Source of the DNA: Pseudovibrio japonicus | GTDB lineage: Bacteria; Pseudomonadota; Alphaproteobacteria; Rhizobiales; Stappiaceae | Length of the DNA stretch: 64,000 bases | Assembly (NCBI RefSeq): GCF_014651595.1 | Contig: NZ_BMXE01000003.1 | Location: forward strand, 248,001-312,000 | Direction of reading: 5' to 3' | In this document: positions 45,512-54,390 of the stretch, piece after piece | Layout: every line of letters begins with the position of its first letter | Numbering within the stretch: position 1 is the stretch's first letter | Made by a program: the position numbers and the translations under genes | The notes under the pieces: generated by a model | The model's input: the letters and a program-made list of their open reading frames with translations, nothing else | Database searches by the model: none | What the model was told of the DNA's origin: nothing

Positions 45512-46009
45512 ATGAAGATGAAACTTACAAAAATAAAAAATATCGTAGTAATTCCCGCCCTTGCTGCAAGTGTTATGCTTGGCGGTGTTGTCAATACCAG
45601 CATATTCTCTAATGAAGCTGAGGCAGCTACCAGTAAGAGCAGCTACGTTAAGATGATCGAACAGAAAGCGAAGAAGCACGGTGTGCCGCACGCTATTGCA
45701 AAAGCTGTTGTTCAGATCGAAAGTAACTACAATGCAAGTGCGCGTGGTCGTGCAGGTGAAGTCGGGCTTATGCAAATCAAGCCAGCCACCGCTCGCGGAA
45801 TGGGCTACAAGGGTTCGACCAAAGCTCTCTACCAGCCAGAAAACAACATTGAATTCGGCATGCGATATCTAGCTGGTGCATACAAGCGCGCTGGTGGAGA
45901 TCTGTGCGGTACGATCTTGCGATACAACGCTGGCCACTATGCAAAGCGTATGAACAAGACAAGTGCGAGATACTGTAAGCGCGTTAAGGATATTCTCGGA
46001 CGCAGCTAA
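45512..46009 (+). CDS. Secreted lytic transglycosylase (SLT domain)
   Basis: A 165-residue exported protein. The signal peptide spans about residues 1-39 (basic MKMKLTKIKN, hydrophobic core, AEA cleavage near 39). The mature part is a single SLT domain: catalytic Glu70 in AVVQIESNYNASA, then GEVGLMQIKPATARGMGY and the late RYNAGHYAKR. It would cleave the glycan strand of peptidoglycan non-hydrolytically to make 1,6-anhydro ends, the substrate class of the amidase encoded just upstream. It has its own promoter region and terminator. Confidence 0.92.
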   Translation: MKMKLTKIKNIVVIPALAASVMLGGVVNTSIFSNEAEAATSKSSYVKMIEQKAKKHGVPHAIAKAVVQIESNYNASARGRAGEVGLMQIKPATARGMGYKGSTKALYQPENNIEFGMRYLAGAYKRAGGDLCGTILRYNAGHYAKRMNKTSARYCKRVKDILGRS

Positions 46010-46115
46010 ATGCAGCTTGCATATATGAGGTGGAGCTGCTAAGTTCCTATTCAAAGTTACCTAGAGTTTTATGAATGTCTGACCTCAGGTCAGTCTGTCT
46101 GCAAGGACCGAAAGC

Positions 46116-46152
46116 AGGGTGGTTGATCGGGCAAAATCAACCACCCTTTTTC
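46116..46152 (+). terminator. Rho-independent terminator after the transglycosylase gene
   Basis: Perfect 12-bp stem AGGGTGGTTGAT / ATCAACCACCCT, then TTTTTCTT. Confidence 0.92.
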
Positions 46153-46180
46153 TTAAAATTTTAGGTAAATTCCGCGAAAA

Positions 46181-46879
46181 TTATGCGAACTTCCTAGCGG
46201 CGTTAGCAGGTGATACAGGCACCTTTACGCCCTCCAGGATCTTTCCATCATCAATTGGTTGGCCCAGTGACGTTGTTACGGGAATAACGCCAGCCCAGTG
46301 TGGAAGGGCATAGTCCTCCTCATCATCCACCGGTGCACCCTGACGGATTTTTGCAGCTGCGTGGTCGATTTCGATAGCGATGACGCCTGTCGAGATCTGT
46401 TCCTTCTCAGTCATCGGACGAACTTCATCCCATCGACCAGGTAACAGATGTTCTGTGACTGCCTTCAGGGCGTCCCACGCTTCCTGACGGTCGGTTACGA
46501 GACGGGCGGTACCGTGAATGATTGCGGTTCTGTAGTTGACGGAATGATGGAACGCAGATCGCGCTGCAACGATGCCGTCAATATGTGTGAAGGTGAGGCA
46601 GACTTGGGAGTCCCTGCTCATTTTCTTCACGATGCGTGCGGCTTTGGCGCCGTGAATGTAGATTGTACGATCTACTACGGCAAACGCCATAGGAATGACG
46701 ATCGGGCGGTCGTCGTCCATGAACCCAACATGGACAACAAGGGAGCTTTCCAGAATCGGGAGGATTGTTTTCCAGTCATAGTCAGCGCGCAGGCCATTTC
46801 TGACGCGTGCATATTTAGGTGGATTGGTTGCATGGGTCCTTGTGTCTGGCGTCGCTTCACGTAGAATTTCTGCTGTCAT
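46181..46879 (-). CDS. Pyridoxamine 5'-phosphate oxidase-fold (NimA-like) flavoprotein
   Basis: A 232-residue FMN-binding split-barrel protein. KYARVRNGLRADYDWKTILP at the N-terminus and GFMDDDRPIVIPMAFAVVDRTIYIHG, then VCLTFTHIDGIVAARSAFHHSVNYRTAIIHG match the NimA/pyridoxamine-oxidase-related family. The function may be flavin-dependent reduction or B6-related chemistry. It is divergent from the MocR-type regulator 210 bp away, an arrangement in which MocR regulators usually control the neighbour. Confidence 0.82.
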   Translation of the reverse strand: MTAEILREATPDTRTHATNPPKYARVRNGLRADYDWKTILPILESSLVVHVGFMDDDRPIVIPMAFAVVDRTIYIHGAKAARIVKKMSRDSQVCLTFTHIDGIVAARSAFHHSVNYRTAIIHGTARLVTDRQEAWDALKAVTEHLLPGRWDEVRPMTEKEQISTGVIAIEIDHAAAKIRQGAPVDDEEDYALPHWAGVIPVTTSLGQPIDDGKILEGVKVPVSPANAARKFA

Positions 46880-47089
46880 TGTCTTAACCGTTTCTGGTCC
46901 CCGGTTTTGAGCATTATCGGCAATTTAGAGACCAGTTGGCCCGGTAAGCGGTTGGAGTTTTTGCTCTGATCGCCTGCCGGGTTTTTCGTTGCAATTGTGT
47001 CTCTTGCCCTTGTTATGGGCGAAGAAACGTTGTGTTGAGTTGTATTTTCTGCAAAACTGGTTCTCTTAATAGATCCGCTTATTCTAATT

Positions 47090-48535
47090 TTGGGGTTCCA
47101 GTTGTTCGAGTATGTTGTGACGATCAATCGGGAGGTCAGCACCCCGCTGTCGAGCCAGATTTATCAGCAGTACCGGGATGCGATTTTGAAGCGACGTATT
47201 CCGGAAGGGGAGCGGTTGCCTAGTTCGAGGCAACTTGCGGTCAGTCTTTCGGTCTCCCGCAACACGGTGAACACGGCCTACGATTTGCTGCGCTCAGAAG
47301 GTTTGGTGGATGTGCGGTCCGGTGCGCGGCCTGAGGTGGTTCGCTTGCCGGAAGTGGAGGGGGCTGCCAGTGAGGGAGCTGAGCGGGCTGCTGCGCCGCC
47401 GCTCTCTTCCCGAGGCAAGCGCTTTGCTCTGAACCACCGATATAGCAGCCCATCGGGGCGGGGTGTCGCCATGCAGCCGGGCGAGCCATCCCGTGCGCTG
47501 TTTCCCAAAGAGCAATGGGCGCGTAGTTTGCGGCGTGCGGCGCGGTTGCTCAATGGCGATGCGCTTGGCTATGAACATACCTCCGGTTTGCCTGAATTGC
47601 AGCGCGTTTTGGCGCAATATCTGGCGCAGGAGCGCGGGGTTGTATGCTCACCGGAACAGGTTTTGGCCTTTCCGACAACGCAGTCGGCACTCTTGCTTAT
47701 GACGCAATGTTTCTCGGAGGAAGGGGATGTGGCTCTGCTGGAGGAGCCGGGATATCTGGGCGCGCGATCTGCCTTTGTTTCTGCGGGGTTACGGGTGAAT
47801 GCGCTTACGGAGATTGATGAGGTTGACCAAGCCTCGCTGATTTATGTGACACCGTCGCACCAATACCCGACGGGTAAGCGTATGGAGATGGGGGAGCGTC
47901 TGATGTTGCTGAAGCAGGCGCATGCAAAGGGCGCAATGATCCTTGAGGATGACTATGACAGTGAGTTTTTGTTTGAGGGGCGTCCGATTGCGGCGCTTCA
48001 GGGGCTGAGTGACCGACACTCGGTGATTTACATCGGCACCTCAGCAAAGTCGCTCATGCCAGGTATTCGACTTGCCTATGTGGTTGTTCCTGAAGAACAT
48101 GTTGACGGGTTGCGACAGGCACAGCGCGCATCTGGTGCCTTGGCAAATGTGCATGTGCAAATGGCGTTTGCAGACTTTATCGAGAGCGGGCACTTTCGCG
48201 CGCATCTTAACAAGATCCGCAGTGCGTACCATGAAAATGGCGCGGCGCTCTGCCAGTTGATCGGGGAGCGTTTTGGTAATCAGGTAGGTGTGTCCATGCC
48301 CACGGGAGGCTTACAAACCTGCCTGTATCTGCCGGAAACATGCGATGATGTCGCGGTTGCAGATCATCTGAACAGGCGTGGCTTCGGGGCTAATCCGCTT
48401 TCGGTGTTTTATTTAGGTCGCCCGCAGCGAGGGCTGGTTGTCGGGTTTGCCGAGGCCAACGAAAAACTGAGGAACGGCTTTGTCCAAGCGCTTGATCAGG
48501 CGTTGGAAATAGCCGGAGATGGTGCGCAAACTTAA
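47090..48535 (+). CDS. MocR/PdxR-type regulator (GntR helix-turn-helix plus aminotransferase domain)
   Basis: Up to 481 residues. A GntR-type winged helix at about 15-85 (LSSQIYQQYRDAILKRRIPEGERLPSSRQLAVSLSVSRNTV) is followed by a linker and a fold-type I aminotransferase domain with PLP-binding lysine in GTSAKSLMPGIRLAY (Lys320 from the first possible start) and VTPSHQYPTGKRM. These regulators sense pyridoxal phosphate or an amino-acid adduct. The start is uncertain: TTG at 47090 or TTG at 47102, the latter with GGGG 6 nt upstream. Paired divergently with a pyridoxamine-oxidase-fold gene, consistent with vitamin B6 control (inference). Confidence 0.88.
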   Translation: MGFQLFEYVVTINREVSTPLSSQIYQQYRDAILKRRIPEGERLPSSRQLAVSLSVSRNTVNTAYDLLRSEGLVDVRSGARPEVVRLPEVEGAASEGAERAAAPPLSSRGKRFALNHRYSSPSGRGVAMQPGEPSRALFPKEQWARSLRRAARLLNGDALGYEHTSGLPELQRVLAQYLAQERGVVCSPEQVLAFPTTQSALLLMTQCFSEEGDVALLEEPGYLGARSAFVSAGLRVNALTEIDEVDQASLIYVTPSHQYPTGKRMEMGERLMLLKQAHAKGAMILEDDYDSEFLFEGRPIAALQGLSDRHSVIYIGTSAKSLMPGIRLAYVVVPEEHVDGLRQAQRASGALANVHVQMAFADFIESGHFRAHLNKIRSAYHENGAALCQLIGERFGNQVGVSMPTGGLQTCLYLPETCDDVAVADHLNRRGFGANPLSVFYLGRPQRGLVVGFAEANEKLRNGFVQALDQALEIAGDGAQT

Positions 48536-48578
48536 ATCTTTGCTTGACCTTTATCCTTTGGCTCCGTAGTTCAGGTGC

Positions 48579-48972
48579 ACCAGTCGGCCGGACGGTTGCT
48601 GCTGCAAGTGCCGAAAGGCCGCAGTGGAGGAAAGTCCGGGCTCCATGGAGACACGGTGCCGGATAACGTCCGGCGAGGGTGACCTTAGGGACAGTGCCAC
48701 AGAAAGCAAACCGCCAGTGCACGCATTGGTAAGGGTGAAAGGGTGGAGTAAGAGCCCACCGCGTTTTTGGCAACAAAAACGGCATGGTAAACCCCACCGG
48801 GAGCAAGACCGAATAGGGGCGGCACGGAAGTTTACTTCCAGTCACGTTTCCAGACCTGACCGCCCGGGTTGGTCGCTAGAGGTGTTCAGTAATGGGCATC
48901 CCAGATGAATTGCCGTCACGTACAGGCGTAACACCCTGTGCCTTACAAAACCCGGCTTACAGGCCGACTGGT
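48579..48972 (+). ncRNA. rnpB: RNase P RNA (class A)
   Basis: Catalytic RNA that matures tRNA 5' ends. Conserved blocks are present in order: GGAGGAAAGTCCGGGCTCC, ACAGAAAGCAAACCGCC, GGTAAGGGTGAAAGGGTG with GTAAGAGCCCACCGCG, GGGAGCAAGACCGAATAGGG, AGAGGTGTTCAGTAATGGGC and ACAAAACCCGGCTTACAGGCC. Helix P1 pairs ACCAGTCGGCC at the 5' end with GGCCGACTGGT at the 3' end, which sets the boundaries. TTGACC at 48544 and TAGTTC at 48567 (17-bp spacing) can act as promoter. A T-rich stretch follows the 3' end. Confidence 0.97.
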
Positions 48973-49077
48973 ATTTTCTTTTACGAAGAAATAGATTGTC
49001 TCTTTATTGATTGGTCTGCTTGCTGATTTACGAGACAGCGCAAACGCAATGTTTATTTGATTATTGAGGCAGTTCGT

Positions 49078-49893
49078 ATGCCAAATCAAAAGCCTTTGAA
49101 ACTCATATACTTTTGCCACGGTGTTCCTGGAAGTGAACACGACAGCGTTTTCTTACAAGATGCGCTGCCTGCTGGGGTAGAACTTGTTGCGGCTAATCTT
49201 CTTGCTGCGCAAGGAGATCCTAAAGAGGCTTGTGTCAGGCAGTTTGATGAGATGACTGCTGGTTATGAAGAGGCCAAGGTTCACCTAGTTGGCTTTTCGA
49301 TTGGGACGATGGCGGCAGCGCATATTGCACAAGCCCGTCCTGAGAGAGTTGCGAAGCTTACATTGGTTTCATCGGCGGCTCCTTTAACCCTTGGTGATTT
49401 TCTTCCCAAAACGGCTGGGGCACCTGTGTTCAAGATCGCAAGGTCTTCTCCACGATTGCTGACGGTTCTGATCGTGCTTCAAGGGCTGCTTTTCCGCATG
49501 AGACCTACTGTTTTGCTGAAAGGGCTCTTTGCAAAGTGTGGCGCACAAGAGAAAGAACTCATTGAGCGGCCTGAGGTGGCAAGCGTGCTGCAGGCTGGGC
49601 TTGCGAACAGCCTTGTCAGACATCACGAGAGCTACGCTGCGTATTTGAAGGCCTATGTCAGTGATTGGTCCGCTATTTTGCCTGATATCCGTTGCCCGAC
49701 TGAGCTCTGGCATGGGGCGGCTGATACCTGGACTCCCAGCGAAATGGCATGGGCCATCAAGGAAGCTCTGCCCACGGATGCGCAGCTGCACATTGTTGAT
49801 CGTGCCGAGCATTACTCAACACTTCAGGCTTTTGGAAATACGCTTGGTGAAGCTCTTCGGTCATCGGCCGACTACTCGTCTTCAGAGAAATAA
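49078..49893 (+). CDS. Alpha/beta hydrolase
   Basis: A 271-residue alpha/beta-hydrolase. KLIYFCHGVPGSEHD forms the oxyanion strand, HLVGFSIGTMAAAHIA holds the nucleophilic Ser (GFSIG), and the late WHGAADTWTPSEMAW and DRAEHYST supply candidate acid and His. The ATG has GAGG 9 nt upstream; an upstream TTG in frame is unlikely. The substrate is unknown. It stands alone after rnpB. Confidence 0.85.
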   Translation: MPNQKPLKLIYFCHGVPGSEHDSVFLQDALPAGVELVAANLLAAQGDPKEACVRQFDEMTAGYEEAKVHLVGFSIGTMAAAHIAQARPERVAKLTLVSSAAPLTLGDFLPKTAGAPVFKIARSSPRLLTVLIVLQGLLFRMRPTVLLKGLFAKCGAQEKELIERPEVASVLQAGLANSLVRHHESYAAYLKAYVSDWSAILPDIRCPTELWHGAADTWTPSEMAWAIKEALPTDAQLHIVDRAEHYSTLQAFGNTLGEALRSSADYSSSEK

Positions 49894-49975
49894 CCGGAAG
49901 CATCTTAGGGTGTTGACTGGTCTTTGCTAATCACGTATCCAAAACCTATTATGATGTATACAATAGGATACAATA

Positions 49976-50596
49976 ATGGATTTTTGGGTTTGGTTTTCTT
50001 TCGTACTGATTTCTGCAGCTAATATTGTAACGCCGGGGCCGGCTATTCTTAACACCGTGCGCCGGGCGGCGCAGTTGGGGATGGGGCGGGTGTTTCCGAC
50101 CATTTTGGGAAATACACTTGGGCTGGCGATTGCTGGTGCGTTTTGTGCGGGTGGGGTGGTGAGTTTTGTGCTTACCTCGGAGATATTATGGAGTGTGTTC
50201 CGGTGGCTGGGTATTGGCTATCTGATCTGGCTCGGGCTCAAGTTTGTCTTTAAGCGCGAGGAGATTGATCTGTCAGGTGACGTTCGCGAGTCAGTTTCCG
50301 GGACGATGTTGTTTTGGGAAGCTTTTTTGCTGGCGCTGACCAATCCCAAGGCGATCCTCTTCTTTGTGGCTTTGTTTCCGCAGGTTATGAGTTCCGAGAT
50401 GGCACTGCTTCCTCAGGCCAGTATTCTGGTTGCAACGTTTTGTGGGATCTCGGTGCTGTCCTTAAGCGGTTACTCTGCCTTGGCCTCGCTTCTACGGGCG
50501 CGTTTTATCACTCAAGCGCGATATCGCCGGTTCCGGGTCTTGTCTGGCTTCGTTCTTTTTGGTTTTGCAGGGAAAATTGCGAATGAAGTGCACTAA
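49976..50596 (+). CDS. LysE-family amino-acid exporter
   Basis: A 206-residue inner-membrane protein with about six helices and the LysE/RhtB start: MDFWVWFSFVLISAANIVTP followed by GPAILNTVRRAAQLG. The family pattern ALTNPKAILFFVALFPQ occurs near residue 120. It exports amino acids such as lysine, threonine or homoserine lactone-type compounds; the substrate is not deducible. A GGA lies 8 nt before the ATG. Confidence 0.88.
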   Translation: MDFWVWFSFVLISAANIVTPGPAILNTVRRAAQLGMGRVFPTILGNTLGLAIAGAFCAGGVVSFVLTSEILWSVFRWLGIGYLIWLGLKFVFKREEIDLSGDVRESVSGTMLFWEAFLLALTNPKAILFFVALFPQVMSSEMALLPQASILVATFCGISVLSLSGYSALASLLRARFITQARYRRFRVLSGFVLFGFAGKIANEVH

Positions 50597-50685
50597 AGCG
50601 GTCTCATTTTGCTGTCAGAGGGTGTTCCGGCTTGAAAGTTGGTGAGGCATCACTCAGATAGGAAAGTATTGCAAGGAGATCTTTT

Positions 50686-51927
50686 ATGAGAACAGAATTT
50701 GACAAGGAACTGGAAGAGCGCCTCGTTCGATATACAGCGATTGATACGCAGAGTGATGAGACGTGCCAGGACTCCCCAAGCACTCAGATCCAGCTTGACC
50801 TGCAAAAGGTGCTTCAAGCTGAGCTGCAGGAGATGGGTGCCAGTGATGTTGAGCTGACCGATTATGGTGTTGTCCTTGCGACTATTCCGGCAACTGTTGA
50901 AACTGATGCGCCTGTGGTTGGATTGATGGCACATGTGGATACGGCGCCAGCGTACCATGCTGAAGGTGTGAAGCCGCGTGTTCACCCTGCCTATGATGGC
51001 TCTGTGATTACTTTCCCTGATAATGCCGAATTGTCTCTGTCTCCCGAAAACTCCCGCTATCTGGGTGAGAAGATTGGCGATGATATCATCACGGCGAGCG
51101 GTCTTACTTTGCTGGGCGCAGATGATAAGGCTGGTGTTTCTATCGTAATGTCGCTTGCACACCATCTGCTGGCGAACCCTCAGATCCCGCACGGCAAACT
51201 GCGCCTTGCATTTACTCCGGATGAAGAGATTGGACGTGGTGTTCATGACAGGCTGCCGGCTGATCTGGGTGCTGATTTTGCCTATACGCTGGACGGTGGC
51301 AAAGCTGGTGAGCTGAACTACGAGAACTTCTGTGCCGATGGCGCGACGGTGAAAATCACTGGTGTTTCCGTACATCCGGGCTACGCGAAGGATAAGCTGG
51401 TCAATGCGCTGCATTTGGCAGGCAAGATCATCACCACGTTGCCATTGGCGACGATGACGCCTGAGGTCACTGATGATCGTGACGGATTTATCTTCATCGT
51501 AGATATGCACGGAACGGCTGCTGAAGCTGAGATACATTTTGCTCTGCGTGACTTTGAGTTGGAAGGCCTTGAAGCGAAAGCCGATCTGCTTGAGCAGGTG
51601 TGTGCTGCTGTCCAGGCTGGCGAGCCGCGTGCCTCCATCACCTGTGAGGTGAGAGAGCAATACCGAAATATGCACCATTGGCTGCGCGATGATATGAAGC
51701 CGGTTGATCTGGTGAAGGCTGCCTATGAAGATGTTGGGCTGACAGTCTCTTCCAAGCCAATCCGCGGCGGAACCGATGGCGCTTTGTTGACCGGGAAGGG
51801 GACGGCTTGCCCGAACATCTTTACCGGCATGCAGGAAATTCATGGCCCGCTGGAGTGGATCAGCGTTCAGGATATGGCGCTTGCGATGCAGGTTTGCCTG
51901 AAGCTTGTTGAGCGGGCTGCGAAGTAA
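50686..51927 (+). CDS. pepT: Peptidase T (tripeptidase)
   Basis: A 413-residue M20B zinc metallopeptidase that releases the N-terminal residue of tripeptides in the cytoplasm. Metal-ligand motifs are present: MAHVDTAPAYHAEGVKPRVH (first His/Asp) and LLGADDKAG, the catalytic pair DEEIGRG near residue 183 and YTLDGG with PIRGGTDGA for the second site. It has the normal family length. AAGGAG precedes the ATG. Confidence 0.95.
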   Translation: MRTEFDKELEERLVRYTAIDTQSDETCQDSPSTQIQLDLQKVLQAELQEMGASDVELTDYGVVLATIPATVETDAPVVGLMAHVDTAPAYHAEGVKPRVHPAYDGSVITFPDNAELSLSPENSRYLGEKIGDDIITASGLTLLGADDKAGVSIVMSLAHHLLANPQIPHGKLRLAFTPDEEIGRGVHDRLPADLGADFAYTLDGGKAGELNYENFCADGATVKITGVSVHPGYAKDKLVNALHLAGKIITTLPLATMTPEVTDDRDGFIFIVDMHGTAAEAEIHFALRDFELEGLEAKADLLEQVCAAVQAGEPRASITCEVREQYRNMHHWLRDDMKPVDLVKAAYEDVGLTVSSKPIRGGTDGALLTGKGTACPNIFTGMQEIHGPLEWISVQDMALAMQVCLKLVERAAK

Positions 51928-51960
51928 GCGCATCTAAGCACTATTGTGAACAAATCTGAA

Positions 51961-51989
51961 ACCGTCGGCTATCTGGTCGGCGGTTTTTT
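51961..51989 (+). terminator. Terminator after pepT overlapping the merR 3' end
   Basis: Stem ACCGTCGG / TCGGCGGT (two G-T pairs) followed by TTTTTTC. It lies across the end of the convergent MerR-type gene. Confidence 0.7.
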
Positions 51990-52391
51990 CTTTGCTGGTT
52001 TGCGTTTGCCTGTTGTCTTGAGCAGTCGTTGGAAGGAGGGGCACTCCATATGGCTGGGGGCGGGGCAGTCGGCAACGTGACGCAGGGCGTCGCGCAGGGT
52101 GGCGAGTTCCTTGATTTGCTGATCAATCAGGTCGGCCCGCTCGCGGATTTGGTCTCGCGGGATTTGAAGTTGACCTCCTTCAGAGAACATTCCGGCTATC
52201 TCGGTGAGGGAGAACCCGCCGGTTTTAGCCAGCGTGATCAGCGCGAGTCTGGTCAGGATCTGGGATTCGTACTGGCGTCTGAGGCCGTGTCTGCAGACCG
52301 AATGAATAAGCCCAACCTCCTCATAGTACCTGAGTGTGGAGGGCTTCACGCCTGAGCGTTCGGTGATCTCGCCAATATCCAGCAGCTTCAT
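51969..52391 (-). CDS. MerR-family transcriptional regulator
   Basis: A 140-residue regulator. The MerR winged helix (MKLLDIGEITERSGVKPSTL, then RYYEEVGLIHS) is followed by a dimerisation helix (QIRERADLIDQQIKELATLRDALRHVA) and a short C-terminal loop with CPAPSHMECPSF (two Cys eight residues apart, a possible metal or thiol sensor) and a Lys-rich tail. The start is the Met giving the standard MerR N-terminus; a longer frame upstream overlaps the shared promoter. Divergent from the MFS transporter, which it probably controls. Confidence 0.85.
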   Translation of the reverse strand: MKLLDIGEITERSGVKPSTLRYYEEVGLIHSVCRHGLRRQYESQILTRLALITLAKTGGFSLTEIAGMFSEGGQLQIPRDQIRERADLIDQQIKELATLRDALRHVADCPAPSHMECPSFQRLLKTTGKRKPAKKKPPTR

Positions 52392-52393
52392 AC

Positions 52394-52424
52394 TTGACCT
52401 CAAGTTGACTTGAAGTCGTATCTT
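52394..52424 (+). promoter_or_regulatory. MerR-type promoter with 19-bp spacer and palindrome
   Basis: TTGACC (-35) and TATCTT (-10) separated by 19 bp, with the near-perfect palindrome ACCTCAAGT-TG-ACTTGAAGT (52397-52416) covering the spacer. An overlong spacer with a central dyad is the hallmark of promoters that MerR-family activators untwist. It points to the MFS gene, whose ATG is 37 bp after the -10. Confidence 0.75.
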
Positions 52425-52460
52425 GCTTGCAACAGCGAAAATTTGCAAGGGGATACCAAG

Positions 52461-53693
52461 ATGAAACAGATGTTGGAAACGCAGGAGCACGAGGTCTGGC
52501 GAGACCCTAGAGCGATTGCTCTTTTAATGGCGGCCACACTGACGGTTATGGCGAATGCGACTATCAGCCCGGCGTTGGCCGGATTGGAGGAGATGTTCAA
52601 GGATGATCCGAATGTGTTGTGGTTCTCCCGGTTATTGGTCTCAATGCCATCGCTCAGCGTTATAGTCTGTGCTCCGTTGGCCGGGGTGATTGCTGATCGA
52701 TATGGTCGGCGGGCTTTGTTGCTTACTGGTGTCTTGTTGTTTGCTGTGACGGGGAGTGCGGGGCTGTTTCTACCGGATCTTGCCAGTATGTTGGTGTCTC
52801 GTCTTGGGCTCGGGGTTGCAGTGGCGATGGTGATGACCGCGCAGACGGCTCTGATTGGGGACTATTTTGTTGGCGACCAGCGCAGTTCATTGATGGGGCT
52901 GCAGACCTCGGCGCGTAACTTTGGTGGGTTCTTGTTTATCTCGCTGGCCGGGTTGCTGGCGGTGAGCTCTCCGCGACTTCCGTTTGCGATTTATGGATTG
53001 GCTCTGCTCATGGTGCCGTTCTTGTGGCGGCATATCAGTGAGCCGGTGAAATCCGCAGTAACAGTGCGGAAAGCCGCAGGTGCTGAGCATGATGGGGCTG
53101 CCCTGTGGGGTTGGTTGCTGGCGGTACTAGCGCTGCTGCAAATGGCGACCAACATGATCTTCTTTCTCATGCCGACACAGCTGCCATTCTTTCTGGACAG
53201 CCAAGGTTACGATAGTGCGCGCATGACTGGTGCGGCACTGGGTGTATTGATGATGACAGGCGGTACTGCAGCGCTGCTCTACGGTCGTATCAAGGCGCGG
53301 ATCGGGTTTAGTGGTGCTCTTACATTGGCCTACGGGTTTATGACGGTCGGGTTGTTGCTGCTGACATTGCAAGAGACATGGAGCGTGTTCTTTGGAGTGG
53401 CTGCTATGGGGGCGGGGTACGCACTTGCCATGCCGAACTTTCCGGCTATTGCACTGCAGGTGGCTCCAAGCACAAGGCGAGGTATGGTGGGCGGGGTGCT
53501 GACCTCCTCGGTGTTTCTTGGCCAGTTCCTTTCCGTCTTCGTGAGTATTCCGATGATTGCAGCCATTGGGTTTGCGGGCACGTTTCAGGTGGTTGCTGCG
53601 GTACTGACCTGTATGACCGTTGTTGGGCTGACCACCTTCCTGTGGCGTGCGCTCCGCCGGACAGAAACTGAGGTTGTGCGAGCGGAAAGCTAA
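52461..53693 (+). CDS. Major facilitator superfamily transporter (DHA1-like)
   Basis: A 410-residue twelve-helix transporter. The family motif A occurs as PLAGVIADRYGRRALLL near residue 80, and the N-terminal half shows SRLGLGVAVAMVMTAQTALIGDYF (motif C-like region). Probably a proton-coupled drug or metabolite exporter. The start at 52461 follows AAGGGG; an earlier in-frame ATG at 52410 lies upstream of the predicted transcription start and is rejected. Under a MerR-type promoter. Confidence 0.88.
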   Translation: MKQMLETQEHEVWRDPRAIALLMAATLTVMANATISPALAGLEEMFKDDPNVLWFSRLLVSMPSLSVIVCAPLAGVIADRYGRRALLLTGVLLFAVTGSAGLFLPDLASMLVSRLGLGVAVAMVMTAQTALIGDYFVGDQRSSLMGLQTSARNFGGFLFISLAGLLAVSSPRLPFAIYGLALLMVPFLWRHISEPVKSAVTVRKAAGAEHDGAALWGWLLAVLALLQMATNMIFFLMPTQLPFFLDSQGYDSARMTGAALGVLMMTGGTAALLYGRIKARIGFSGALTLAYGFMTVGLLLLTLQETWSVFFGVAAMGAGYALAMPNFPAIALQVAPSTRRGMVGGVLTSSVFLGQFLSVFVSIPMIAAIGFAGTFQVVAAVLTCMTVVGLTTFLWRALRRTETEVVRAES

Positions 53694-54223
53694 TGCAGGT
53701 GCCTGCGCCTCTCAGTTTTGACTGATCGTCATGTGACTTTGCTGAGGCGCGCAGGGGTTTTTGAAGAATACGTGAACTCTCTCCTCATACATCTTAAGTT
53801 GTTGCTGCTGTTGGCTCTATTGCTGGGGTTGCCGCTTGGCAGTCAGAAAGAGCTGGTGGAGCGGACCGTGCGGTGTCTGGTTCACTCATGACATGAATGC
53901 GTTGAGCTGGGCCGGTCTCGGGTATTTATGGGAAATTGCCCCACCACTTGGTGGTACCTCATGGGATCGCATGGCCCAGAGCGGGAATGTGGGCCGCAGA
54001 GTGTGTCCGATAGGTGAAAAATACCTAGCGTAATTTCGTCTAATTCTTTCTTCTGGTTCCGCACAAAACTGTGTGTACTTCCGGTTGTGACCGTATTTTA
54101 TACGCGTGTAACCCGCAGAAATCCCTGCGTAAACTCTTATCAATACTTCGTTTACCATAATTGGTGATAACTATCAGATGTTAAGGGGCATTCTTTTCCG
54201 TTTGAGACGGTGGGTTCATTGAC
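53694..54223. other. Long intergenic region before the dcw cluster
   Basis: About 530 bp without a recognised gene. It contains a 14-bp palindrome CCACCACTTGGTGG near 53942 and an AT-rich segment near 54010-54180. Probably contains the main upstream promoter of the cell-division cluster. Confidence 0.4.
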
Positions 54224-54225
54224 GT

Positions 54226-54249
54226 CCCATGCAATCCCATGGTATCCCA
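54226..54249. promoter_or_regulatory. Three phased CCCAT boxes, likely MraZ binding site
   Basis: Three CCCAT repeats start exactly 10 bp apart (54226, 54236, 54246); on the other strand they are ATGGG boxes with 5-bp spacers. MraZ is known to bind direct TGGG-N5 type repeats in front of its own operon in E. coli and other bacteria, so this is the likely autorepression site, 140 bp before the mraZ start. Confidence 0.75.
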
Positions 54250-54390
54250 TAGACTTCCGGGGAAATCCGGTTTGTACTTCTGTAATCTTGTTGTTTTTGC
54301 CTGATTTGAGCGCTGACTTTCCAAGGGGTGGGGAGTTGTTTGAGCTGCCGGTGACAGATCAAGAAGATCTGGCTCATTAAGAGGGGACCA

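Noticed and set aside
50650-51933. 427-codon open frame opposite pepT
   Set aside because: Antisense shadow of a clear peptidase T gene.
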